Shown here one piece after another: positions 54,159 through 62,774 of a DNA stretch of 64,000 nt (the stretch's first letter is position 1; each line of letters begins with the position of its first letter). The translations under genes were made by a program, and so were the position numbers. The stretch is taken from the NCBI GenBank assembly GCA_964399635.1, contig CAYNRU010000014.1, positions 40,405 to 104,404 of the forward strand, in the 5' to 3' direction. This DNA comes from UBA4615 sp964399635. GTDB lineage: Bacteria; Pseudomonadota; Gammaproteobacteria; Burkholderiales; Burkholderiaceae_E. The notes under the pieces were generated by a model, which was given only the letters and a program-made list of their open reading frames with translations, had not been told where the DNA came from and did not search any database.

Positions 54159-55291
54159 CCACCCGGCCCGAACCGCCGGCCGACGATCTTTCAGCGCAGG
54201 CGCAGTTCCTGCACGAGGTCGTGGCCCGCTGGCTGGCACGGCCGGGCGTGACGGTCGCCTGCGGTCGCTGGGCAGACGGTGCCATCTCCGAGATCGTCAC
54301 GCAAGGCGAGGCACATCTGCTGCCCTCGCTCTACGACGGCTGCTTCGCCGGGGTGCGTGAACTGCGCCTTGCCGGCCAGCCCCATCACCTGCACATCGAC
54401 TTCGGCCGCGTGCACAGGCTCGCCTACGCAGTGGCGCCCAGCGTGTGCCTGGCCTTCAAGCCCTCCTTCGAGCTTCGGCTGCTGACGGTGGGCGCGGGTG
54501 GCGCGCCTACCGACCGCTGGCTGGTATCGCTGATGCTGGCGTCGCCGTACATCGACGGCAGGCTGGACGAAGCGGCGGCGCTGCAGTTCTTCCGTTGTGC
54601 GGCGGATGATGCCAGCCGACGACCGGATCTCATCGAGCTGAGCGTAGACCCCGCCGTGCAAGCCGGACCGGTCGGCTCGGAGGTGCTTAGGGCCTTGTGC
54701 AGGGCAACCGGTGTCGATGGCGAGACCGATTGGGACGAGGCACTCGGTGCAATTGCCCCGCCCCGCCCGCCGGCGGCAACCAAGGGCGATCCGCCGATGC
54801 TGCCGCTGCTGAGGGAGGCCCTCGCCCTGCGCGATGCGTCGCTCGTCATCTTCCGGGACAGGGTGCTGATCGAGTTCAAGACCGAGCGGCTCGCCGGCGT
54901 GCAGCGTTACGAGGAAGCCGGACATGTCTCGTGGCAGATCGGCGATCAGCATGACCACCATTGCCACCTGTCGCTCGGTGTCGTGACGAAGGTGCTGTTC
55001 TCGGCCGAATCCGTCAGCTGTCAGGGGGGCGGGCTCAATTACACGGTCTGGTTCCTGACCGCTGGCCCTTGCGGCAACCCGTATCGTCGCGACGGCTATT
55101 TCTCGATCGTGCTTAACCGACCCTATACAGGCAACGACCCGAGGCCGGAGGTGATCGATCCAGTTCTGGCTCTGTTCCGCCGATTCAAGCACGAACCTTG
55201 GGTAGTGGCGGATGAGACCTTCTTGCGTGTTGTTCGCGAGGGACCGCCAGGCCGTCAGCAGCGCACCGGGTACGACCATGCCCCGACTTAG
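54155..55291 (+). CDS. Two-domain protein of the zinc operon, possibly HemS/ChuX-like fold
   Basis: 378 residues with two similar halves. HHLHIDFGRVHRLAYA...FELRLLTVG...DRWLVSLMLASPYIDG (about residues 75-145) lines up with HHCHLSLGVVTKVLFS...NYTVWFLTAG...DGYFSIVLNRPYTG (about 268-330). Each half therefore has an HHxH strand, a second strand pair and a P-Y-x-x-x-G turn. The repeated layout and length recall the HemS/HutX family, but similarity is faint and I would not call heme binding. The HHxH motifs could bind metal. It is translationally coupled to GTPase 2, so it may be its partner or client. Confidence 0.5.
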
Positions 55292-55473
55292 CCGCGAGGA
55301 CGCCACCCGCGTCATCGCCGCCCTGCGTCGACTGACCGAAGTGGACAGCAGCTCAGCCAGCGACCTCGAGATCGCACGCGTGGTGTCTCGACTCTCGTGC
55401 CGGATCACCCAGGCCGACGTCTCGCCGCGGCCCTCGCGCAGTGCTTCCGCCATCTCTGTTTCGATAGCCCATC

Positions 55474-55941
55474 ATGACGATCAAGCCCCGAACCTCCATC
55501 GAACAAGTCGAGGAAGGCCTTGAGCTTGCCCCGAAGTTCGGCCCCGACGGTCTGCTGCCCTGCATCACCACCGACGCTGACAGCGGCGAGGTTCTGATGC
55601 TGGGCTGGATGACCGCCGAGGCGCTGCAGCGCACGCTCGCCACGCGCGAGGCACACTATTGGAGTCGCAGCCGCCAGATGCTTTGGCACAAGGGCGCCGT
55701 CAGCGGTCTCGTCCAGCGGCTGGTCGAACTGCGTATCGACGACGACCAGGACGCATTGTGGCTGCGCGTGCAGGTGTTGCCCGGCACCGACAGCCCGCCG
55801 GCGAGTTGCCATGTGGGCTACCGCAGCTGCTTCTACCGCGCCATCGACCCCGACACCGGCACTCTGCGCTTCACGGAGGACGGCAAGACATTCGACCCGC
55901 GCGTGGTGTACGGCGACGCGCCGAACCCGACGATCTTGTGA
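55474..55941 (+). CDS. hisI: Phosphoribosyl-AMP cyclohydrolase HisI (zinc-operon paralog)
   Basis: 155 residues: LLPCITTDADSGEVLMLGWMTAEAL near the N-terminus, the catalytic region ATREAHYWSRSRQMLWHKGAVSG, and SCHVGYRSCFYR with the cysteines that bind zinc. It performs step 3 of histidine synthesis. Its position in a COG0523 operon matches the known occurrence of extra hisI copies in Zur regulons; a housekeeping copy is expected in the his operon elsewhere. The 182 bp before it hold a doubtful frame only. Confidence 0.92.
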   Translation: MTIKPRTSIEQVEEGLELAPKFGPDGLLPCITTDADSGEVLMLGWMTAEALQRTLATREAHYWSRSRQMLWHKGAVSGLVQRLVELRIDDDQDALWLRVQVLPGTDSPPASCHVGYRSCFYRAIDPDTGTLRFTEDGKTFDPRVVYGDAPNPTIL

Positions 55942-56603
55942 TGACGTCTACAGAAACTGCGCAAGCAGCGGCGCTCGTGTGCATCGGGCGCGATGCCGAT
56001 GTGCTGGAAGCGGTGAACCAGTCCGGCGTCGAGCTGGCGGTGTGGCAACGCGACCCGGACCCGGCCTGGGCGGGCTGGCTCGAGTCCCTGCCGGTCGACG
56101 CATGGCCCGCCTGCCGGCTGGAGCTTTCGCCCGAGGATGCCGCAGCGACGCTCGACGCGAGCTTCGACGCCCGTGGTACCCCGTGCGGACCCGAGCGCCT
56201 GAGCTTGGCAGCCGACGTGGCCCGCCTGATAGCCATGTTCGCCGCATACGCGCAAGCCCCGCGCGTGCGCCTGCGTCTGGAGGCGATCACTGGCGACGCC
56301 TGCCGCCGCTGGCACCGTGACTGCGTGCCGCTGCGGCTGATCTGCACCTATCGAGGCCCGGGCACGCAGTGGGTGCCACCGACACTCGGCGCCGCCGTGC
56401 TGTCAAGGCCTGACGACGAGGCACCGCAGGCCATGCCACTCCAGGCCGCCGACGTGGCGCTGTTCAAGGGTTGTGGCTGGCCCGGGCAGCCGCAGGACGA
56501 GGGCGTCGTTCACCGCTCGCCCCGCATCGCCGGCATCGGGGTGGCCCGTCTGGTCCTGGTGCTGGATGCCATCTGGCCACCCCACAAGGAACGTCATTCA
56601 TGA
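55941..56603 (+). CDS. DUF1826 family protein
   Basis: 220 residues beginning one base inside the hisI stop. It matches the DUF1826 layout: an early VELAVWQRDPDPAWAGWLESL block, then VRLRLEAITGDACRRWHRDCVPLRLICTYRGPGTQW, with conserved Cys-x-x-x-His-x-Asp spacing, and GCGWPGQPQDEGVVHRSPRI at the end. The H-x-D and later H may hold a metal, as in dioxygenase-like folds, but function is unknown. DUF1826 genes often travel with zinc-starvation clusters. Confidence 0.75.
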   Translation: MTSTETAQAAALVCIGRDADVLEAVNQSGVELAVWQRDPDPAWAGWLESLPVDAWPACRLELSPEDAAATLDASFDARGTPCGPERLSLAADVARLIAMFAAYAQAPRVRLRLEAITGDACRRWHRDCVPLRLICTYRGPGTQWVPPTLGAAVLSRPDDEAPQAMPLQAADVALFKGCGWPGQPQDEGVVHRSPRIAGIGVARLVLVLDAIWPPHKERHS

Positions 56604-56989
56604 ACACCGAGATTCTCGTCTGCGTGCTCTGCCGCCCGGACGCGTTGCCGCGCGACGCACCACGCCCCGGCCGTGCATTGCTCGAGGCCATCGAGAACCT
56701 GGCCTTGCGTGACGACCTGAGCTTCCCGATCCGCCCCGTCGAATGCATGAGCGGCTGCCGCAGGCACTGCACGGTGGCGCTGCAGGCCCCCGGCAAGTTC
56801 ACCTATATGTTCGGCGACCTGCCGGCCGACGACGCGAGCGCCGAGCAGGTACTCGCCTGCGCTGCGCTGCACCAGGCCAGCGCTGATGGTTCTCTGGCCT
56901 GCGCCGCCCGGCCCGAGCGCTTGCGCGAGGGCGTCCTCGCTCGCCTGCCTGCTTGCGCCGAACCCGATCACGTGGCTTCACGCAAATGA
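56600..56989 (+). CDS. DUF1636 family Cys-rich metal-binding protein
   Basis: 129 residues. CVLCRPD at the N-terminus and ECMSGCRRHCTVALQAPGKF in the middle form a cysteine set resembling a thioredoxin-like 2Fe-2S ferredoxin fold, as annotated for DUF1636. KFTYMFGDLPADDASAEQVL continues the fold. The function is unknown; zinc or Fe-S binding are both possible. The start overlaps the DUF1826 stop by 4 bp. Confidence 0.75.
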   Translation: MNTEILVCVLCRPDALPRDAPRPGRALLEAIENLALRDDLSFPIRPVECMSGCRRHCTVALQAPGKFTYMFGDLPADDASAEQVLACAALHQASADGSLACAARPERLREGVLARLPACAEPDHVASRK

Positions 56990-57002
56990 CAAAGAGATCT
57001 CG

Positions 57003-57914
57003 ATGAACGCTCGCCTGCCCGACGTTGCCGTCGATGAGCCGTCCGCCATTCTTTGCACGCTGGATGAGGTCGGCATGTCCGGCATCGACCTGCCCTTGTC
57101 TCTGACTGAGCCGGGTGCCCTGAGCCCGGTTCAGGCGCGGGCGGAGGTGTGCGTCGATCTGCCGAGACCGCATGTCAAGGGCATCCACATGTCACGCCTG
57201 CATGCCGTGCTGGATGCCTTCGCTGCCGACCAGTCGCTGACACCACGAGCGCTGCGCGCCTTGCTGCAGCAGTGCATCGTCAGTCACGAGACCTGTGATT
57301 CACGGAAGGCACGCCTGTGCCTGGAGTTCGATCTGACGCTTCTGCGCCCAGCTCTGGTCACCCCGGATCTGGGCGGGTGGCGGTCCTATCCGGTGAAGGT
57401 GGAAGCGCGCTGGGATGCGGGCGCGTTCGAGCTCGACACCTGGGTGACGGTGACGTACTCGTCCACCTGCCCCTGCTCAGCGGCCCTCTCGCGGCAACTG
57501 GTTCAGCAGGCGTTCAGCGCGCGGTTTTCAGAAGCAGCGACGGTATCGGTCCAGGATGCGGCCGACTGGCTGCTTGAAAACGCAAGTTTCGCCACACCGC
57601 ACAGCCAACGAAGCGAGGCGCAGATCGGCGTACGCCACCAGGGCGACACGGCCCGATTGGCACTGCGTGAACTGGTCGACCTGGCCGAGTCGGCGCTTGG
57701 CACACCGGTGCAGACGGCAGTCAAACGGGCCGACGAGCAAGCCTTTGCACGCTTGAACGGACAGAACCTGATGTATGTCGAAGATGCAGCGCGCCGGTTG
57801 CAGCAAGCACTGGCCGGCAGGTTCGATGCGTACTGCGTGCGCGTGACGCACCGGGAAAGTCTGCATGCGCACGACGCGATGGCCCGGGTATCGAAGGGCT
57901 GGGAGGCGCGGTGA
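57003..57914 (+). CDS. folE2: GTP cyclohydrolase FolE2 (type IB)
   Basis: 303 residues with the COG1469 signatures HVKGIHMSRL, STCPCSAALSRQL (metal-ligand cysteine), FATPHSQRSEAQIGV and QNLMYVEDAARRLQQAL. FolE2 makes dihydroneopterin triphosphate for folate and can use metals other than zinc, so it replaces zinc-dependent FolE when zinc is scarce. This is one of the best-known members of Zur regulons. It overlaps the fused GTPase-ThrRS gene by 4 bp (GTGA). Confidence 0.95.
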   Translation: MNARLPDVAVDEPSAILCTLDEVGMSGIDLPLSLTEPGALSPVQARAEVCVDLPRPHVKGIHMSRLHAVLDAFAADQSLTPRALRALLQQCIVSHETCDSRKARLCLEFDLTLLRPALVTPDLGGWRSYPVKVEARWDAGAFELDTWVTVTYSSTCPCSAALSRQLVQQAFSARFSEAATVSVQDAADWLLENASFATPHSQRSEAQIGVRHQGDTARLALRELVDLAESALGTPVQTAVKRADEQAFARLNGQNLMYVEDAARRLQQALAGRFDAYCVRVTHRESLHAHDAMARVSKGWEAR

Positions 57915-60900
57915 CCACACGCCCGCCGAGTGCCGAGGCCAATGCCCTGATTCCCGTCACGCTGTTGACCGGCTTTCTCGGCAGCGGCAAGACGACCGTG
58001 CTCAACGCACTGGTGCAGCGCCCCGAGATGGCACGAACGCTGGTGGTCATCAACGAGTTCGGGCAGATCGGACTGGACCACCTGCTGGTGGCCCATAGTG
58101 CCGAGGACATCGTTGTGGAGATGAACAGCGGCTGCCTGTGCTGCACCATTCGAGGCGACCTGGTCAAGACGCTGCGCGATGCGGTATGGCGCTTCTCTCG
58201 CGAAGGCGTGCGTCAATTCGATCGGTTGGTGATCGAAACCACGGGCCTCGCAGACCCCGCGCCGATCCTGCACACCCTGATGACGGATCGCTTCATCGCC
58301 GCGCGATACCGGCTCGATGGCGTGGTGTGCACCGTCGACCTCGCCGCCGGCAACGCCACCCTGGATGCTCATCCGGAGGCGATCAAGCAGGTGGCCGTGG
58401 CCGATGCGCTGCTCCTGACCAAGGAGGACCTGGCGGATGCGTCGCTGCGGCAAGCCACGATAGCGCGTCTGCATCGGATCAATCCGTCCGCCCGCCAATG
58501 GCTGGCGCCACGAGGTGTCGTGGAGCCGGAGTCCGTGCTCAGGCTGGGCCTGTTCGATGCCGACGGCAAGATGCCCGACGTGTCGCGCTGGTTGCGAATG
58601 GAGGCTCTCGCCGATCAGCAAGAGCACAAGCACGGACACCAGCACGAACATGGGCACGAGCATGGGCACGAAGGCGGCGATACACACGGTCAACACGATC
58701 ACCACGACGTCAACCGGCACGATGACCACATCCGAGCCTTCTGCTTCTCGGTGAAGGAGCCCATCGATCCGGCCGCGCTGGATGATTGGCTGGAAGTGAT
58801 GCGCGCCTTCATGGGGCCCGGCATGCTACGCATGAAGGCCGTGCTGAACGTGCGCGGCGAAGACGTGCCGGTGGTGCTGCATGGTGTGCAGCACCTCCTG
58901 CATCCGCCCGCCCGTCTTCCCGCATGGCCCGATGCAGAGCGTGTGTCCCGACTAGTGTTCATCACCCGCGACATCGACCGCAAGGTCATCGAGGACAGTT
59001 TCCGGACCTTCATGCAGGCGGCGCCAACCGATTCGGTGGTGCAAACGCCGCCGAGCACGCCTGCACCCGAACACGAAGCCATCCGGATCACGCTGCCGGA
59101 TGGCACCGTGCGCGTGTTCGATACCCCGGTGAGCGTGGCCGAAGTGGCCCGGGCCATTGGCCCTGGTTTGGCCGTAAACACCGTGGCGGGCAAGATAGAT
59201 GGGCGGCTGGTTGATGCCTGCGACGTCATTCGTCGAGATGCAGCGCTGCAGGTCATCACGCCGCGGGACGAGGAGGGCCTGGACATCATCCGCCACTCCT
59301 GCGCCCACCTGCTGGGGCACGCCGTCAAGCAGTTGTATCCCGCAGCCAGGATGGTGATCGGTCCGGTGATCGACGACGGCTTCTATTACGACATCGCCTT
59401 TGAGCGACCGTTCACGCCGCAGGACATGGCCGCCATCGAGCAGCGGATGCGCGAGCTGATCGCGCAAGACTACGAGGTCATCAAGAAGATCACGCCGCGC
59501 GCCGAGGTGGCGGCGCTGTTCGAGGCTCGCGGCGAAGACTACAAGCTGCGCCTGATCGAGGACATGCCTGACGAACCCTTCTTTGGCCTGTATCGACACC
59601 AGGAATACGTGGACATGTGCCGTGGGCCGCATGTGCCCAGCACGCGGTTCCTGAAGGTATTCAAGCTCACCAAGCTCGCCGGAGCCTACTGGCGTGGCGA
59701 CGCCAAGAATGAGCAGCTGCAACGCATCTACGGTACCGCCTGGTCCGACAAGAAGGACCTTGACGCCTATCTCCAGCGCATCGAGGAGGCCGAGAAGCGC
59801 GACCACCGGCGCCTGGGCAAGGAACTCGGCCTGTTCCATTTCCAGGAAGATGCCCCAGGCGCCGTCTTCTGGCACCCCAAGGGATGGACGGTGTTTCAGC
59901 AGCTCATCGCCTACATGCGTCGCCGCCAGGAAGAAGCAGGCTATCTGGAGGTGAATTCTCCCGACGTGATGGACCGCAGCCTGTGGGAGCTATCCGGGCA
60001 CTGGCACAACTACCGCGATCACATGTTCACCACCGAGACTGAGGACGGGCGCTCGCTGGCGCTCAAGCCTATGAACTGCCCCGGCAGCGTGCTGTTGTAC
60101 CGCCACGGGCTCAAGAGCTACCGCGACCTGCCCATCCGCATGAGTGAGTTCGGCAAGGTTCACCGCTACGAACCGTCGGGCTCGCTGCACGGTTTGCTGC
60201 GGGTTCGCCACTTCACCCAGGACGACGCCCACATCTACTGCACCCCACAGCAGATGGACGCCGAATGCCGCACCGTGCTGGCTCTTGTGCTGGACATCTA
60301 TCGCCAGTTCGGTTTTGACGATGTCCGCATCAAGCTGTCCACCCGGCCGTCCAACCGAATGGGTGACGATGCCACCTGGGACCTGCTTGAAGGCGCCCTG
60401 GTCCGTGCGCTGCAGGGCATGCAGCTGAGTTATCGACTCAATCCGGGCGAAGGCGCGTTCTATGGACCCAAGCTGGAGTTCGTGCTGCGCGATGCGATCG
60501 GCCGCGACTGGCAATGCGGCACGCTGCAGGTGGACATGAACCTGCCGGAACGGTTCGATATCGACTATGTGGGCGACGACGGGCTGCGCAAGCGGCCGGT
60601 GATGCTGCACAGGGCTTTGTTCGGCTCGCTCGAGCGCTTCACTGGCATTCTCATCGAACACCATGCGGGCAAGCTGCCAGCCTGGCTGGCCCCGGTTCAG
60701 GCAGTGGTCCTCTCGATCACGGATGTGCAGGGCCCTTACGCAAGCACCGTGGCCCGCGTCCTACGCGGGGCAGGCTTGCGCGTCGAGGCCGACATCCGCA
60801 AAGACAAGATCGGCTTCAAGATCCGTGAGCAAACCTTGCAGCGCATGCCGTTCCTGCTTGTGGTCGGCGCGCAGGAGGCCGCGGCCGGCACGGTCTCCAT

Positions 60901-61066
60901 TCGCGGGCGCGACGGCCAGGATCTAGGCGTACTGACCGTCAAGGATGCTATCGATTTCCTGCAGTCTCAGACCGAAGCTCCGGACCAAGCCGCCACTCGG
61001 GCGGCACATGCTGCCCTGATGAGGACCCTGACGAGTCCTGCCAACGCGGCGGTGTCGCACTCATAG
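57911..61066 (+). CDS. COG0523 metallochaperone GTPase fused to a complete threonyl-tRNA synthetase
   Basis: One uninterrupted 1051-residue frame from GTG 57911. Residues about 15-372 are a COG0523 GTPase: Walker A GFLGSGKTT (21-29), CLCC (75-78), VIETTGLADPAP, a segment at 238-273 with 14 His in 36 residues, then the CobW_C domain (PGMLRMKAVLNVRGEDVPVV). A Pro/Thr linker (about 373-389) leads to ThrRS: TGS domain from Ile391, editing domain with H462xxxH466 and C570xxxH574, and catalytic core with MNCPGS (Cys723), DDAHIYC (His774) and MLHRAL (His900), the three zinc ligands of E. coli ThrRS, followed by the anticodon-binding domain. Everything needed for both activities is present. An in-frame internal ATG (about 59014) might also yield ThrRS alone. 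Confidence 0.93.
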   Translation: MTTRPPSAEANALIPVTLLTGFLGSGKTTVLNALVQRPEMARTLVVINEFGQIGLDHLLVAHSAEDIVVEMNSGCLCCTIRGDLVKTLRDAVWRFSREGVRQFDRLVIETTGLADPAPILHTLMTDRFIAARYRLDGVVCTVDLAAGNATLDAHPEAIKQVAVADALLLTKEDLADASLRQATIARLHRINPSARQWLAPRGVVEPESVLRLGLFDADGKMPDVSRWLRMEALADQQEHKHGHQHEHGHEHGHEGGDTHGQHDHHDVNRHDDHIRAFCFSVKEPIDPAALDDWLEVMRAFMGPGMLRMKAVLNVRGEDVPVVLHGVQHLLHPPARLPAWPDAERVSRLVFITRDIDRKVIEDSFRTFMQAAPTDSVVQTPPSTPAPEHEAIRITLPDGTVRVFDTPVSVAEVARAIGPGLAVNTVAGKIDGRLVDACDVIRRDAALQVITPRDEEGLDIIRHSCAHLLGHAVKQLYPAARMVIGPVIDDGFYYDIAFERPFTPQDMAAIEQRMRELIAQDYEVIKKITPRAEVAALFEARGEDYKLRLIEDMPDEPFFGLYRHQEYVDMCRGPHVPSTRFLKVFKLTKLAGAYWRGDAKNEQLQRIYGTAWSDKKDLDAYLQRIEEAEKRDHRRLGKELGLFHFQEDAPGAVFWHPKGWTVFQQLIAYMRRRQEEAGYLEVNSPDVMDRSLWELSGHWHNYRDHMFTTETEDGRSLALKPMNCPGSVLLYRHGLKSYRDLPIRMSEFGKVHRYEPSGSLHGLLRVRHFTQDDAHIYCTPQQMDAECRTVLALVLDIYRQFGFDDVRIKLSTRPSNRMGDDATWDLLEGALVRALQGMQLSYRLNPGEGAFYGPKLEFVLRDAIGRDWQCGTLQVDMNLPERFDIDYVGDDGLRKRPVMLHRALFGSLERFTGILIEHHAGKLPAWLAPVQAVVLSITDVQGPYASTVARVLRGAGLRVEADIRKDKIGFKIREQTLQRMPFLLVVGAQEAAAGTVSIRGRDGQDLGVLTVKDAIDFLQSQTEAPDQAATRAAHAALMRTLTSPANAAVSHS

Positions 61067-61193
61067 CGGTCGGCCTGTATGAGCACCCGCACCGAAGTCC
61101 CTCGGACTCTGTTCATCGCGATAAGCCATCGTCGGCTGCCTCTGTTTCTGGCTTAGCCGTCCCGAGCCTTTGGCTGCCTTGAGCTTGCACCCG

Positions 61194-62162
61194 ATGCCAT
61201 TTCCAACTGTTCCGAGGTCCTTGCGCGCCCATCAGTTCGCGGGCCTGTTACCTGGTCCCAGGCTCATCGTCCTGGGTGCCGTACACGGGAACGAAACCTG
61301 CGGCACTCATGCCATCAGCGAGGTGGTGGGCGAACTCGATCGGGGTGCGATCAACATCGAGCGGGGGGCGCTGACGCTCGTCCCGGTGACCAATCCCCTC
61401 GCCCACCAACTCGGTCGTCGTCAGGGCGATCGGAACCTGAACCGGAACTTGCGCGTGACGGCCGATCCTACGGACTTCGAGGATCGAGTGGGCAACGTGC
61501 TGTGCCCCTTGCTCGCGGCACATGATGTGCTGCTCGACCTGCATTCGTTCCATACCCCCGGGCAGCCCTTCGTGATGATCGGCCCAAAAGACAACAGCGA
61601 CACTCTTGAGCCCTTCGGCCACGAGCGAGAAGAAACCCGTCTGGCCCGCCACCTCGGGCCCACACGCGTCGTCGAAGGCTGGATGGACACCTATGCCCGG
61701 GCCGTGGAGCGCAGGCGTCTTCGGGGATCAGACAATCAAGAGTTGCTGGATATCGGCTACGGGGTAGGCACTGCCGAATTCATGCGCGCCTGCGGTGGCT
61801 ACGGCGTCACGCTGGAGTGCGGACAGCACGACAGTCAGGACGCCCCGACCGTCGCCTATCGGGCCATTCGCCAAACACTCGCACTGCTGGGAATGGCAAC
61901 GCTGGCGCTGGACGTTCCCGTGCAGGAGTTCGAGGTACTGCGCCTCGTTGACGTCACAGACCGCCATCACCCTGACGACCGGTTCGTACGGGCGTGGGCC
62001 AGCTTCGATCCTGTGGGCGCGGGAGATCTGATCGGTCAGCGCGCGAACGGACAGCTGGTCGTGGCGCCATCGGAGGGTTTCGTCGTGTTCCCGAACCCCT
62101 CGTCAATGCCTGGCACCGAATGGTTCTACTTCGCAAAGCGCAGTGATCGACCGATTGCGTAG
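61194..62162 (+). CDS. Succinylglutamate desuccinylase/aspartoacylase-family zinc hydrolase
   Basis: 322 residues from ATG 61194 (TTG 61170 is possible). GAVHGNETCGTHAI holds the His-x-x-Glu zinc pair and LLDLHSFHTPGQPF the third ligand; TLECGQHDSQDAPTVAYRA is the glutamate-containing catalytic stretch. The family deacylates N-acyl amino acids. It lies 127 bp after the fusion gene in the same direction and may be the operon's last gene or a separate unit. As a zinc enzyme it could be another client. Confidence 0.82.
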   Translation: MPFPTVPRSLRAHQFAGLLPGPRLIVLGAVHGNETCGTHAISEVVGELDRGAINIERGALTLVPVTNPLAHQLGRRQGDRNLNRNLRVTADPTDFEDRVGNVLCPLLAAHDVLLDLHSFHTPGQPFVMIGPKDNSDTLEPFGHEREETRLARHLGPTRVVEGWMDTYARAVERRRLRGSDNQELLDIGYGVGTAEFMRACGGYGVTLECGQHDSQDAPTVAYRAIRQTLALLGMATLALDVPVQEFEVLRLVDVTDRHHPDDRFVRAWASFDPVGAGDLIGQRANGQLVVAPSEGFVVFPNPSSMPGTEWFYFAKRSDRPIA

Positions 62163-62292
62163 AGCCTGCGGCTCTTCTGCGTCTACGGCGGATGCCCGAC
62201 GCCGTCAGTCAACCATCCGGGCCTTAAGTACCTTGCGCGCGAGCCCTCGACATTCCTGCCCCACGGGTTCGAATCGATGCAAAGCGATGGTT

Positions 62293-62400
62293 GACCACGG
62301 CGTCAACCGGAACGATGACCACATCCGCGCCTTCATGGGGCCCGGCATGCTACGCATGAAGGCCGTGCTGAACGTGCGCGGCGAAGACGTGTCGGTGGTT
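62293..62400 (+). pseudogene. Deleted duplicate of the fused gene's GTPase C-terminal coding region
   Basis: 62328-62391 is identical over 64 bases to 58804-58867, and 62293-62327 matches 58700-58734 with 3 differences. The 69 bases 58735-58803 are missing. It encodes VNRNDDHIRAFMGPGMLRMK and then AVLNVRGEDVSVV before the match ends. It is a short, nearly identical, hence recent, partial copy placed where queE breaks off. Confidence 0.8.
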
Positions 62401-62554
62401 CGAGCCTGATGTCGGGCATGTCGCGCGGACGCGGCGCGCAGCGCCGCCCCGGCTGCGCGGCAGCGCTGCGGGTCCAGGCCCAGGTCTGGCGGCCTCTCAT
62501 GGCGAGGTCCGGTGGGGTCGGGCTGCCGTAGCCCCGCTTCAAAGGGTGGCGGGG

Positions 62555-62774
62555 CAGGCGGCGACAGTGCCTCGGCCGTGTCGAACTTGCCGCCGCCGGG
62601 CCCGTTGGTGCCGACGAAGTCGGTGTCGCAGAAGGTGCAGACCGCCTTGCTGCGGTCTTCCTCCCGGCCGGTCCAGAGATTGCAGCCGGTGAATCGCAAG
62701 AAGACCGCGGCACGGCCCGCCTGCCCGCCCTCGCCCTGGAGCGTGTAGTAGATTTCCTTGACCGAGTACGTTAT
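62555..62774 (-). pseudogene. queE: Truncated queE (7-carboxy-7-deazaguanine synthase), N-terminal part only
   Basis: The minus-strand frame reads ITYSVKEIYYTLQGEGGQAG then RFTGCNLWTG and AVCTFCDTDFVGTNGPGGGKF, the QueE N-terminus with the radical-SAM cysteines. The first codon of this block is ATA at 62774 where ATG is expected, so the frame is read through from queD. Homology stops near 62555 and the rest (about two-thirds of the protein) is replaced by unrelated sequence ending next to the GTPase duplicate. Not functional as QueE. Confidence 0.8.

Noticed and set aside
55278..55523. Short frame MPRLSREDATRVIAALRRLT... before hisI
   Set aside because: It overlaps both neighbouring genes, loses any coherent sequence after about 45 residues and matches no family I know; kept out as probably non-coding.
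57911..61066. Idea that the GTPase-ThrRS fusion is an artefact of two adjacent genes with a missed stop
   Set aside because: The linker region at about 59015-59090 is open, proline/threonine-rich and contains no stop, and the ThrRS part lacks its own well-placed RBS and start at the TGS domain; a sequencing error can only be excluded by resequencing.
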